Below, one piece after another: positions 27,954 to 36,610 of a stretch of 64,000 nucleotides of DNA. The notes below the pieces were generated by a model. The model saw only the letters and a list, made by a program, of their open reading frames with translations, searched no databases and had not been told where the DNA came from. Location of the stretch: NCBI RefSeq assembly GCF_004208415.1, contig NZ_CP035758.1, positions 5,084,001 through 5,148,000 of the forward strand. The letters are read 5' to 3'. Both the position numbers and the translations under genes were made by a program. How positions within the stretch are numbered: position 1 is the stretch's first letter; the number at the start of each line of letters is the position of its first letter. The DNA comes from Ktedonosporobacter rubrisoli (GTDB lineage: Bacteria > Chloroflexota > Ktedonobacteria > Ktedonobacterales > Ktedonobacteraceae).

Positions 27954-28465
27954 CCATACAACCTTTCAAAATGCATACAGATCGATATATAGCGCCTGGC
28001 AGAGGATGCCTGAAGTATTGCAGCAAGCCCGCAAAAAGCGCATTGTTTACCTGCTCGACAAAGCACAGGTAACATATGGGAATATAACAACCCCGGAGCC
28101 CCGACCGTACATTTCGCTACCCCTTGTCTCATTGTATCACCTGAGATGAGAATAGCAGGCCCAAAAAGACTATCTTTTAGCGCAATCTCGCCCTATCCAT
28201 AGAGCGTGAAGCCGCCAACGAGCACGTACTACAGAGCGTAAACCTTCCAGATAGCCAAAAAGGCCCCCGATTAGCCCCTTTTCCCCACTTTCCACAGCCG
28301 AAAATCTGAAGTACAATAAGTTTATTATCTCTTCGACTGGAGCACACTATTCTCTATAAGAGTCGAGAGATATATGTATTTTTAGCTTATTATTACTTCA
28401 TATTGTATAGAGCGTTATTTTTATACAATAGAAAAGTAGCCAAGCAAAGGGGGGAGGAAAGTTAT
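27954..28465. other. Divergent intergenic region
   Basis: About 510 bases between HAD and LOG genes. No gene supported; the sequence becomes AT-rich toward 28300-28430 with a hairpin at 28326-28372. Confidence 0.4.
28326..28372. repeat. Imperfect inverted repeat upstream of LOG gene
   Basis: Arms TATCTCTTCGACT and AGTCGAGAGATA with one bulged T and a 22-base loop, followed by TATGTATTTTTAGC. May be a small-RNA terminator or a leader hairpin. Confidence 0.45.
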
Positions 28466-29050
28466 ATGAAGCATATTTGTGTTTTCTCAGGATCAAATCC
28501 CGGTCTGCGCCAGGAATATCAGCTGGCGGCTCAGGCCCTGGGTCAGGAACTGGTGGCCCGAGACCTTGGGTTGATTTATGGGGGAGCAAGCGTTGGTTTG
28601 ATGGGTATCATAGCCGATACAGTGCTTGCGGCTGGCGGAGAAGTGATCGGGGTACTTCCCCGTGGCCTGTTCAAGCGAGAGATAGGGCACAGTCACTTGA
28701 CGGAACTGTACCAGGTCGAGAGCATGCACGAAAGGAAGGCCAAGATGGCGGATCTGGCCAACGGCTTTATCGCCCTACCGGGGGGCTTTGGCACCTTCGA
28801 CGAGCTCTTTGAGATTACCACCTGGGCGCAGATCGGCCTCCACAGCAAACCCATTGGACTCTTGAACATAGCGGGCTACTTTGACCCGCTGCTAGCCCTG
28901 GTAGATCATGCCGTCGCAGAAGGCTTTATTCCGGAGGGGCATAAAGAGCTCTTACTCTGTAAAGACACCTCTGGGGAATTGCTAGAGGCCTTCGCAACAT
29001 TCAAACCGACCGTAGAGGCCAAGTGGATGGATACGCCACCTGCCAGATAA
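28466..29050 (+). CDS. LOG family protein (nucleoside 5'-monophosphate phosphoribohydrolase)
   Basis: 194 residues, LOG / TIGR00730 family. The signature LPGGFGTFDELFE (PGGxGTxxE) is present with the conserved upstream ESMHERKAKM. Enzymes of the family release free adenine-type bases from N6-modified AMP; in plants and some bacteria this activates cytokinins. Start ATG 28466 has GGGGAGGAAAG; upstream in-frame sequence is not conserved. Monocistronic. Confidence 0.9.
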   Translation: MKHICVFSGSNPGLRQEYQLAAQALGQELVARDLGLIYGGASVGLMGIIADTVLAAGGEVIGVLPRGLFKREIGHSHLTELYQVESMHERKAKMADLANGFIALPGGFGTFDELFEITTWAQIGLHSKPIGLLNIAGYFDPLLALVDHAVAEGFIPEGHKELLLCKDTSGELLEAFATFKPTVEAKWMDTPPAR

Positions 29051-29201
29051 GTAGCTGTATTCAGCCCAACGGAAAGGATACAGGCACTTATAAGCAAATT
29101 TCAAGCTTTCTGACGTCACCAACCCTCTCTGCAAACCGTTACATTAACGTATATAGCACTACTTGCATTTCTCATTTATTGCATGGGATAAGGAGTTTAC
29201 A

Positions 29202-29639
29202 ATGCCAGGGGAGGTTATTCCACCGGCGGCACAAAGCCCACGGAACACAACTATCTTAATAGTCGAAGACGATGCGGGTATCGGCCAGTTCTTGCAACAA
29301 CTCATTGAAGAGGAAACCCCATATCACACCAGGGTCATAGACAATGGCCTGACAGCGCTGGACCAGGCTCCTGGTGTCCAACCATGCCTCCTACTCCTTG
29401 ATTATCGCTTGCCAGGAATCAACGGCTTAGAACTTTATGATCGTCTTCAGGAAAGAGAGGAAACACGTGGTGTGCCCGCCATTATGATGAGCGCGACACT
29501 ACCCATTGAAGAGCTCAACAAACGCGGTATCTACCCGTTACGCAAACCTATGGATATAGGGAATGTAATTCGCATGATTACACACGCCCTGGCCAGTTTC
29601 GAAGAACAACGATTGCATGAACAGTACAATCGAACATGA
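29202..29639 (+). CDS. Single-domain response regulator
   Basis: 145 residues, CheY-like receiver. Acidic pair in IVEDD, phosphorylation site Asp in LLLLDYRLPG, Thr/Ser switch in MMSATL and the conserved Lys in LRKPMD. There is no output domain; a ~15-residue tail follows. ATG at 29202 has AAGGAG. No kinase is adjacent, so it probably takes part in a phosphorelay with a distant kinase. Confidence 0.9.
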   Translation: MPGEVIPPAAQSPRNTTILIVEDDAGIGQFLQQLIEEETPYHTRVIDNGLTALDQAPGVQPCLLLLDYRLPGINGLELYDRLQEREETRGVPAIMMSATLPIEELNKRGIYPLRKPMDIGNVIRMITHALASFEEQRLHEQYNRT

Positions 29640-29743
29640 AACAAGGCAATCCTGGTGCTTATCTATGAAATTCTGATACAATAGAAAAAGATACTCACGT
29701 GGCGCTGGCAGAGGCCTACGAACGAGATCAGGAGGTATACGTC

Positions 29744-29869
29744 ATGGCCAATAAAGAGCAACGGAAGACGCAAAAAGCGGCTCCAAAATCTAATAAGCAG
29801 AAAAAAGAAGCCCAAAAAGAGAAGAAGGCAGCTAAGACAGCTTCCGGCCTCTCTCTCAAAAAAGAGTAG
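29744..29869 (+). CDS. 41-residue lysine-rich protein
   Basis: Very small protein, begins MANKEQRKTQKAAPK and ends LSLKKE; about one third Lys/Arg, low complexity, probably disordered and nucleic-acid binding. AGGAGG ribosome binding site with eight bases to ATG, a TACAAT-like -10 about 70 bases upstream, and a strong hairpin immediately after the stop: a complete small transcription unit. The MANK start resembles the KGG protein start at 32177. Function unknown. Confidence 0.75.
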   Translation: MANKEQRKTQKAAPKSNKQKKEAQKEKKAAKTASGLSLKKE

Positions 29870-29881
29870 ATTCTACTATAG

Positions 29882-29938
29882 GGCTCTGGTGGAGCAGGCT
29901 CACCCGGTTTCTAGCCTGATGTTCCACCGGAGCCATTT
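29882..29938 (+). terminator. Hairpin after the Lys-rich gene
   Basis: GGCTC-TGGTGGA...TCCACC-GGAGCC long stem with an inner AGGCT/AGCCT stem, 12 bases after the stop; followed by ATTTATG. Confidence 0.6.
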
Positions 29939-30249
29939 ATGTATTGAATCCTCACAATCCTCCTGAGAACGAGAGCACTTCTTTCCACTTATACGTTATT
30001 GTAATTAGAGGCGGGTAGTCCAAAATGGTACGGGATCACACACTAAAGTACGCACTTGACACTCTTGTTACAATGCGAATGGAATGCTTTTATAACGTCA
30101 GGTACCCCGACACCAGAGGGCACGGGCTTTATAGAAGAATGGGCAGGAACCTGACCAGCCTCGTAGTACAGAACACGCAAGAAGACTCGGTACGCGTTCA
30201 CTAAGCCTCTTGGCAAAGGCCGCCGTGCCGTATGTTCCGATGAGAGGAA

Positions 30250-31758
30250 ATGGGGGTGTGCATGCAGCCAATGTCCCACGACGCATACAAACGCGACCTC
30301 TTCCCAGAAGAATGGGCAGAGCAGGTAAGGGTCAGGCCAAACGTGTACGAAGAACAAGCAGATCAGTGGGCCGTACTCCGCCATGAGGTAGAGGGAGAGC
30401 ATCAGCAGTGGCAGGAAGAGGGGTTCCGGCCGGACTGGGAGCAACGAGATACTGATGTAGATACGGTTTCTTCCTACTCATCTGCTGATGCGCTAGCGCA
30501 AGCACAACATCATGTTGATATCGTGGTTGTTGGCGTTGGTGGTGGCGGCATGAATGCGGTCAATCGCATGATTCATACTGGTGTGCGCGGGGTGCGCTAC
30601 ATCGCCATGAACACTGATGCCCAGGTGCTTGCACTTTCACAGGCCAGGGACCGTATTTGCCTTGGGCAACATCATACAAAAGGTCTGGGAGCCGGCGGGA
30701 ATGCGGCAGTCGGCACCCGTGCGGCGACTGAGAGCGCGGCTGAGATCCGGGCCGCCCTCGGCGATGCTGACATGGTATTTATTGCCGCTGGCATGGGTGG
30801 TGGCACAGGTACAGGGGCTGCGCCTGTGGTGGCCTCGATCGCCAAAAAGCTGGGGGCGCTCACTATTGGGATCGTAACGCTTCCCTTTATGTTCGAAGGC
30901 ACGCGTCGCCGCCGCGTGGCAGATCAAGGCCTGCACGAACTAAAGGAGGAGATAGATGCCCTGATTACAGTGCCCAATGACCGCCTGTTAACAACGGTTG
31001 CCCGCGATCAGAGCCTATCCGATGCTTTTAAGGTTGCCGACGATGTGTTACGCCAGGGCGTGCAAGGCATTGCAGAAGTTATCAATGTGCCAGGCATGAT
31101 TAATGTCGATTTTGCCGATGTGCGTAGCGTCCTACGCGAGGCCGGAACGGCTTTGATGAGCCTGGGACTGGGCCAGGGACGTAACAGGGCCCAGCGCGCG
31201 GCCGAAGAGGCTATTGCCGGCGGCTTCCTCAATGTGACGATCCGCGGAGCCAAGCGCGTGCTTTTCAACATCAGTGGCGGTGAGGATATGACGCTTTTTG
31301 AGGTAAATGATGTGGCCGAGCGCATTGGAGCCGCCATTGATAGCGCAGCCGATATCACCTTTGGCGCCGTCATCGATCCTTCGCTACACGATACGATCCA
31401 TGTAACCTTGATTGCCGCTGGTATGGAAGAGGCCCTGACAACGCGTCTGCCGGCTGTTCGGCCAGAACAGTTCCCGCAGCCTCGGCTTACATCTCCCCGC
31501 AGCGTCCCCACGCCTGCGGCACCGATGACGCCGCTGACGCCACCTATCAGGCCAATCAGCCAGACCAGAGTGCCCCCATCTACCCAGATGCCGCCAGCTA
31601 CCCGACTACCAAGCACACCGGGACGCCAGCAGCGCAGCTTGAACGATCTGCGCGGCATTCGCAGCATGGGCAGGCGCCAGGAAAGGCTAAACAAATATCC
31701 AGGCGATCACGATGATGAAGGCATTGACATTCCGCCCTTCTTGAAGCGCTATGAGTAA
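30250..31758 (+). CDS. ftsZ: FtsZ-like cell division GTPase, divergent, N-terminally extended
   Basis: 502 residues. GTPase core begins near residue 89: VGVGGGGMNAVNRM, NTDAQVL, tubulin signature GGGTGTGAAPVVA, VPNDRLL, T7 loop INVDFADVRSV with both catalytic Asp. The C-terminus is a Pro/Thr-rich linker and a final IDIPPFLKRYE, matching the FtsZ tail that binds membrane tethers. Unusual: an 88-residue charged N-terminal extension absent in standard FtsZ, a changed GGFLNVTIRGAK segment, and no division genes (ftsA, ftsQ, mur) nearby. It may be a second FtsZ, for example for sporulation septa. The start codon is uncertain (30250, 30262 or 30271). Confidence 0.85.
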   Translation: MGVCMQPMSHDAYKRDLFPEEWAEQVRVRPNVYEEQADQWAVLRHEVEGEHQQWQEEGFRPDWEQRDTDVDTVSSYSSADALAQAQHHVDIVVVGVGGGGMNAVNRMIHTGVRGVRYIAMNTDAQVLALSQARDRICLGQHHTKGLGAGGNAAVGTRAATESAAEIRAALGDADMVFIAAGMGGGTGTGAAPVVASIAKKLGALTIGIVTLPFMFEGTRRRRVADQGLHELKEEIDALITVPNDRLLTTVARDQSLSDAFKVADDVLRQGVQGIAEVINVPGMINVDFADVRSVLREAGTALMSLGLGQGRNRAQRAAEEAIAGGFLNVTIRGAKRVLFNISGGEDMTLFEVNDVAERIGAAIDSAADITFGAVIDPSLHDTIHVTLIAAGMEEALTTRLPAVRPEQFPQPRLTSPRSVPTPAAPMTPLTPPIRPISQTRVPPSTQMPPATRLPSTPGRQQRSLNDLRGIRSMGRRQERLNKYPGDHDDEGIDIPPFLKRYE

Positions 31759-31785
31759 CATTTCTCTGGCCGAGGGCAGGAAAAA

Positions 31786-31868
31786 CGGGTGCAACCCATT
31801 CAACAAATGGATCAAGTAACATGCGTTCCTTCCAATCAGCATAAGGAACGCATGTTATTATGCACCCG
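31786..31868. other. Structured three-way-junction-like element after ftsZ
   Basis: Outer stem CGGGTGCA (31786-31793) / TGCACCCG (31861-31868) encloses a small hairpin CCATT-CAACA-AATGG (31796-31810) and a strong 14-base perfect hairpin AACATGCGTTCCTT / AAGGAACGCATGTT (31818-31831 and 31843-31856). It begins 28 bases after the ftsZ stop. It could be a terminator, an RNA-stability element or a small RNA. Confidence 0.6.
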
Positions 31869-31904
31869 AACTATTTGCGTCCCGCATCAGGACTTCAAGT
31901 AGAG

Positions 31905-32177
31905 CTATTCTTTGTTCTGAGGAACCACCCTTCCACGCTCCCCACCCTTTTTCCCGATCTTCGAATAAAACTCTGAACCTTGTTGACGTTTGGTGGACTC
32001 GCCACCTTTTTTACCGATTTCAGCGTAGAATTGCGGTCCCCGTTTCTCCCTCACGGTTTCGCCACCCTTTTTCCCGATCTTCGAATAAAACTCAGGGCCG
32101 TACTTCTCACGTACTGCTTGCCCTCCATGTTTTGCCTTCTGCGATCCTGGTTCAGGTCCACGCTTGTTATTTGCCAT
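31905..32177 (-). CDS. KGG-repeat stress protein (GsiB-like)
   Basis: 90 residues, strongly hydrophilic. Three copies of a ~20-residue repeat with core GPEFYSKIGKKGGE plus a partial first copy KAKHGGQAVREKYG; these are KGG motifs (Pfam KGG), as in Bacillus GsiB and plant Em/LEA proteins that protect against desiccation and general stress. ATG at 32177 follows GGCGGGAC. It follows larB in the same direction after 91 bases, possibly in one transcript. Confidence 0.88.
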   Translation of the reverse strand: MANNKRGPEPGSQKAKHGGQAVREKYGPEFYSKIGKKGGETVREKRGPQFYAEIGKKGGESTKRQQGSEFYSKIGKKGGERGRVVPQNKE

Positions 32178-32268
32178 AGAAAGTCCCGCCTCTCTTAAAC
32201 TTCGTACCCACATTTGCCCAACATACAATGCGGTGAGACATTCTAATCCAGAACATCTCGCTGCTTCC

Positions 32269-33021
32269 CTACTGCGACTGATGCTCTCGCGCCTGCGCCA
32301 CACGGTTAGCAATCAATGCTGCTGTAATACCAGCACCGACTCCGTTATCAATATTGACCACAGAGAGACCTGGCGCACACGTTTGCAACATCGAAAGCAA
32401 TGCGGCAACCCCTTTGCCGCCCATTCCATAACCTACTGACGTCGGTAAGCCAATAACAGGGACAGGGGCCAGTCCCGCCACTACCGATGGCAAAGCTCCA
32501 TCCATACCAGCGGCGACAATTATCGCGTCTACATCGTCGGAGATAAGGTCGTGTAACGGCCTCATCAGACGGTGCAAACCCGCAACCCCAACATCATAGA
32601 TGCAAGTGACCCGGCATCCCATTTCTTCGGCAATGATTGCCGCTTCTTCCGCCACTGGAATATCGGATGTGCCTGCACTGATGACACCTATGTGCCCTCC
32701 CGTGCTCTTTCGTACGTAGTCAGGGCTATAGATGACCATTGAACGAGACGGCTCGCGTATACTAACAGCGTATGCACGAAATGCCTCTTGAAGAGGGACG
32801 AGCGACTGCGGAGGCAGCCGGCTAATGATCGCACGCCCCGTACTGGCCAGTAAGCTCTGCGCCATCTCGATGATCTGCGCAGTCTCTTTCGTTTCCCCAA
32901 AGATGATCTCCGGGGCCCCCTTGCGCCTCTCTCGGCCAGGATCGGGACGGGTCTCAACTACAGGTGAAGTACCAGGATGTGCAGAGCCCTGTGACGTTTG
33001 CCATCCCTCATTGGAAAGCAT
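32269..33021 (-). CDS. larB: Nickel-pincer nucleotide biosynthesis protein LarB
   Basis: About 250 residues. LarB carboxylates and hydrolyses nicotinic acid adenine dinucleotide in making the Ni-pincer cofactor of lactate racemase. Seen: RKGAPEIIFGETK, then the PurE-like core with GVISAGTSDIPVAEEA, VGVAGLHR, VAGMDGALPSVVAGL and LPTSVGYG. I chose ATG 33021 with AAGGGTG because it gives the normal family length; the open frame extends 46 codons upstream to a GTG at 33159. LarC, LarE and LarA are not in the window, so the pathway must be completed elsewhere or LarB serves another racemase. Confidence 0.85.
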   Translation of the reverse strand: MLSNEGWQTSQGSAHPGTSPVVETRPDPGRERRKGAPEIIFGETKETAQIIEMAQSLLASTGRAIISRLPPQSLVPLQEAFRAYAVSIREPSRSMVIYSPDYVRKSTGGHIGVISAGTSDIPVAEEAAIIAEEMGCRVTCIYDVGVAGLHRLMRPLHDLISDDVDAIIVAAGMDGALPSVVAGLAPVPVIGLPTSVGYGMGGKGVAALLSMLQTCAPGLSVVNIDNGVGAGITAALIANRVAQAREHQSQ

Positions 33022-34169
33022 TGACTCACCCTTTTGCTTAGTAACTTTTTCCACTTGCGAGTTGCTCGGCCCAAACTTTTCGCTACTAAGCAACTGGCTC
33101 ATGAGTTCGAATTGCTCATCAATTTCACGATTCACAAAATCACAGAATGCGCGGCACACAAGCTCTCATATGCGCCCAGAGCGTATCTGCCGCTTCTCCT
33201 TTCGTCTCGCTTCCCCATAGGGGGAACGCTTTTCATGGGAGCGCTCAAAACCCATACCGTTTGCGTGGGCGCGCCGCAATTTAGCGGATACTACTAGCTC
33301 AATAAGGTTATCAGGCGCTGTTTCCCCAACCTCCTTCTGAGCCATTGGCGGCCGCTCCATTCCTACATTTACCTCAGCAGTTCTAGAGCAGCTGGCTGGC
33401 CGCCTTATTCGCTAGGTCGCGACGTGTTCGCTAGATCGCGATGTGCCTCGCAGGATAGGGTACCTGGAACATGAACGCTCTCTGATAACGTGGCCCGCAC
33501 ACTTCATGAAAAGTGCCGGCCGTATTCGGTCAAATCCAGGATTTGCGTTAGACAAGCGACTGCCAGACTATACGCAAGCCTGTGGCAAAAGCCGGGAGTA
33601 CTTGACCTCAAATAGATCATTTCACAAACATTACTCACCCGGTAGTCTTCTAACCAGTCATAGTGTAACACAGTCCAACACAATCAGCAAGCCAACAGTA
33701 GTAAATCTTACACAAAAATGACTAAATCAGGTAATTATCGCTAATAGAAGTAGTTCCTTAAACAAATATTTATATATTGTTTCTTCTCCTCCCAGACAGC
33801 CCTCAAGCACTGCTGCAATGATCTTTTCTTGGCCTGGTGGAACTTGATCGTAGGACTTTTTGGCCTTTGCGCCGCGCTCTCTTATAGCGTCAAGCAAGGT
33901 GCAGGCTGATTTTTCATACGCGCCAATTCAGGCTTTATCGGTTCAAGCGCGCCATGCCCGCATCTCTTTAGCTTGTGCGGAGAGGAGAAGCTGAAAAGCT
34001 CTCAATAATTTTTGAAAGGTTCTTAGGATATCGTACGCCCTATGGTATACTGTACTCGTCTCTCCAAACCTTCCTGCGGCTTACTTGACTGTTAGCCGCA
34101 GTGTTCGGAAAGCATATAATCGGTATTTAATCACAAAAAGTTTGGTTATGTTAGATATTGAGCGTGCAT
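33022..34169. other. Gene-poor region with short tandem repeat
   Basis: About 1.1 kb with no supported gene. Short open frames occur on both strands but have arginine-rich, random-looking composition. A 19-base tandem repeat is at 33408-33445. The sequence may be a degraded region. Confidence 0.4.
33408..33445. repeat. 19-base tandem repeat, two copies
   Basis: TTCGCTAGGTCGCGACGTG then TTCGCTAGATCGCGATGTG, head to tail, two mismatches. No function evident. Confidence 0.7.
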
Positions 34170-34637
34170 ATGAAAAGTAGATATTGTATTAGACTAAGCC
34201 TTCTTTTACTAGGAATGCTGCTATCTCTTCTGGCTGCATGCGGGCCAGCCACTGCTACCCCAGCCAAATTAGAGCCAACAGCGACTATAAACCCTTCCTT
34301 TCAAACAATGGCAACACCTATTCCAACTGTTCCACCCTATCGGTGTGGTGCCTGGGCTTCTACTAATGTTCCCGGCACTTATAGTACGATCAAGATTTAT
34401 GCTAAACTCACCAAAAATGTGGCCGCAGTTAGCGGGATAAGGGCTACAGCAGTAGCTCACTTTCAAGGTGGCGATGTAGCGCTCGATCAACAGCCAACCA
34501 GCGACCATGGTGGTTATGTTATCTTTACGTTACCTTTAGCGGGCCGTCAGCCAAGGTTGGCCTCCACTACTGTTGATGTGACGTTTCAGGTCAACAACGA
34601 GAAGGTTACCTGTGCTGCGTTTTTTGCGCCCCAATAA
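34170..34637 (+). CDS. Small lipoprotein of unknown function
   Basis: 155 residues. Signal peptide with lipobox LLAAC (Cys about residue 24), a Thr/Pro-rich linker (TATPAKLEPTATINPS) and a C-terminal beta-sandwich-like domain of ~100 residues with two Cys (YRCGAW and KVTCAAF) that may form a disulfide. ATG 34170 chosen as it begins the signal; its ribosome binding site is weak. The 3' end overlaps the convergent fpg gene by 32 bases. No known family. Confidence 0.75.
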   Translation: MKSRYCIRLSLLLLGMLLSLLAACGPATATPAKLEPTATINPSFQTMATPIPTVPPYRCGAWASTNVPGTYSTIKIYAKLTKNVAAVSGIRATAVAHFQGGDVALDQQPTSDHGGYVIFTLPLAGRQPRLASTTVDVTFQVNNEKVTCAAFFAPQ

Positions 34638-35550
34638 AGGGCTGACACTGCGGACAGAAACACGTGCTGCGCTGGGCGATAACGATCCGCTCGATAGGTG
34701 TTCCACAACGAAGACAGGGCTTGCCATCCCGCTGATACACTCGAACGTGATTAAAGTTATCGCCAGCTTCACCCCATAAATCGCGATAATCGCTAAAAGA
34801 TGTGCCTCCTCGCTCTATTCCCGAGGTGAGCACTGAAACTATGCCTTCCCACAATTTATCAATCTCGTTGGTTGTCAGGCTCTCAGCAGGCCGCAAGGGA
34901 TGGATACCTGCATAGAATAGTGCCTCATCAGCATAGATATTGCCCAACCCTGCGACGACTGTCTGATCCAGCAATACTGGCTTTATCGCACTTTTGCGCA
35001 GGGCCAGGATCTCTTTGAGCCGCTGGCTGGTAAATTCCTCACTCAGCGGTTCTGGCCCCAAACCTCCTAGCGCCTCCTGCTCTCTCTCGCTGGGCCAGAG
35101 CTCGATACGTCCAAACTTGCGCAGGTCCGTGTAAAGCAAGCAGCGACCATCGGCCAATATGAAGCACATACGGCAATAGCGCATTAACCGACTATATGAG
35201 GGATCGGTTAATGTAGGATAACTAAATGTCGGCCCGCGCGTACTCCAGGCCGCCGGATCTGTCTCACGCAACGAGGTATCCAGCTCCCAGCCGGGCGGCA
35301 AGAGCAGAAAATTGCCAGTCATACGCCGATGAATGGTCATGACCAGTTGTCCACTCAGATCAAGCAAAAGGTATTTTCCACGCCGTCGCACGCCTTCGAT
35401 ACGCCGCTCGGCAATGTTGGCAAGAAAATCAGGTAGCTCGGGATGTCCAATAGTTCGTTCCCAGAACACCCGAGCTTCCTGGATGGTGGCCCCTATTATG
35501 CTGGCACGCAACTGACGCGCTGTATACTCAACTTCTGGTAACTCTGGCAT
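34606..35550 (-). CDS. mutM: Formamidopyrimidine-DNA glycosylase
   Basis: 314 residues. Removes oxidised purines such as 8-oxoguanine from DNA and nicks the abasic site. N-terminal PELPEVE supplies catalytic Pro1 and Glu2 after Met removal; Lys in RRGKYLLL is the conserved beta-hairpin lysine; helix-two-turn-helix VVAGLGNIYADEALF is intact; a C-terminal four-Cys zinc finger (CLRCG...CFCPQCQ) is present. Slightly longer than the common 270-280 residues because of an insert near 95-110. It follows the DUF3267 gene by 60 bases in the same direction, and overlaps the lipoprotein 3' end. Confidence 0.95.
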   Translation of the reverse strand: MPELPEVEYTARQLRASIIGATIQEARVFWERTIGHPELPDFLANIAERRIEGVRRRGKYLLLDLSGQLVMTIHRRMTGNFLLLPPGWELDTSLRETDPAAWSTRGPTFSYPTLTDPSYSRLMRYCRMCFILADGRCLLYTDLRKFGRIELWPSEREQEALGGLGPEPLSEEFTSQRLKEILALRKSAIKPVLLDQTVVAGLGNIYADEALFYAGIHPLRPAESLTTNEIDKLWEGIVSVLTSGIERGGTSFSDYRDLWGEAGDNFNHVRVYQRDGKPCLRCGTPIERIVIAQRSTCFCPQCQPFIGAQKTQHR

Positions 35551-35610
35551 ACTTTCCTCTACTCACAATATATATTCCTTTCAAGTCCCTTATCTCAGCA
35601 AGAACACATT

Positions 35611-36252
35611 CTACACACTTTCCATCTGCCAGGCTCTATAGCCCGTCGCGGTATCTTCGATAAACCACGCTCCTGGTTGGCGCCAGAGGCGTATCGCAAC
35701 CCATAGATCACCGGCCGCACCCGCGATATTTCCTATCGTGGCAAAAATCACATAGGAGGCAAGGATAGGGGCTAGCAATGTCAAGATTATGCCGGCCAGA
35801 GTAATCACAACCAAAGGAGCCAGGCCCACGACCAGATAGTGAGCGCGCCTGAACAACTGGTTACGAGCTCCACAATAGAGGGCCAGAGGTAGCTTTGCCC
35901 CGAAGTATGGCCTACCTCCCCAGAGCAGAAAGGCCAGAGCGTGAATAGCCTCGTGTACCGGCAAGATCAGGATATAGCTGACGATATTGATGACTACCCA
36001 GATGATGACCTTGATCGCTGAGAACTCGAAGTTCAGGCTCTGGGTTCTCCCCAGAAGTACGGCAAAGGTCAAAACTACAAATAGTATGGCCCCGATAACC
36101 AGCAACAACAAGGAGAATGATGCCAGAGGCCGCAACTGCTCCTGCTCTAACAGCGAGAGTTCATCGCAGATTGTGATTTGCCCTTTATCTATTTTTTCCT
36201 GCAGTTTCTGCCGCTGAGAGGGGTGGAATCGATCTTTAAGTATAAGTGACAT
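35611..36252 (-). CDS. DUF3267 family membrane zincin-like protein
   Basis: 213 residues with four to five membrane helices. HEAIHALAF gives an HExxH zinc-metalloprotease-like motif inside a hydrophobic segment, typical of the DUF3267 family of putative intramembrane peptidases. N-terminal ~45 residues are cytoplasmic and charged. ATG 36252 follows AGAAGAG; the open frame extends upstream without family similarity. Located just ahead of fpg in the same direction; no functional link is known. Confidence 0.8.
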   Translation of the reverse strand: MSLILKDRFHPSQRQKLQEKIDKGQITICDELSLLEQEQLRPLASFSLLLLVIGAILFVVLTFAVLLGRTQSLNFEFSAIKVIIWVVINIVSYILILPVHEAIHALAFLLWGGRPYFGAKLPLALYCGARNQLFRRAHYLVVGLAPLVVITLAGIILTLLAPILASYVIFATIGNIAGAAGDLWVAIRLWRQPGAWFIEDTATGYRAWQMESV

Positions 36253-36427
36253 CTCTTCTCTCTTCTCATAACCATCCTGCCACGGGGCCCATCTGGTAAT
36301 ATAGCAACCTGAAATTATTGCGCATCTCGGCAAGCGGAATAATCTGCCCCGTCCTCTATCATACATCCAATCCGCCTGCTATACTATAGTTTTAGGAGGC
36401 AGTAAAGCAGCGAAAGGGGAAAAACCG

Positions 36428-36610
36428 ATGCAACAGCGACAAGTCTGGCCCTATCTCATACCCATGTTTGCTGTATTCTTTGTACTATTCACAACCATTC
36501 TTATTATCGGTAACTTCCCTGTTCTGGTCATCATTTTTGCCCTGACCAGCATTTTGGGACTTTCTACATTCGTTGTAGCGCTGGCCTGGGCCTGGAACCA
36601 CAATTACTAA
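36428..36610 (+). CDS. 60-residue membrane protein
   Basis: Two hydrophobic helices (about 8-29 and 33-54) with a very short hydrophilic start and end. AAAGGGG ribosome binding site seven to eight bases before the ATG. Its stop overlaps the convergent P450 stop by four bases. No family recognised. Confidence 0.7.
   Translation: MQQRQVWPYLIPMFAVFFVLFTTILIIGNFPVLVIIFALTSILGLSTFVVALAWAWNHNY

Noticed and set aside
33166..33360. 64-codon minus-strand frame, Arg/Lys-rich, considered as a recombinase fragment
   Set aside because: No catalytic motif or convincing match; composition looks random.
33443..33721. 92-codon plus-strand frame in the gene-poor region
   Set aside because: No ribosome binding site and no protein-like pattern.
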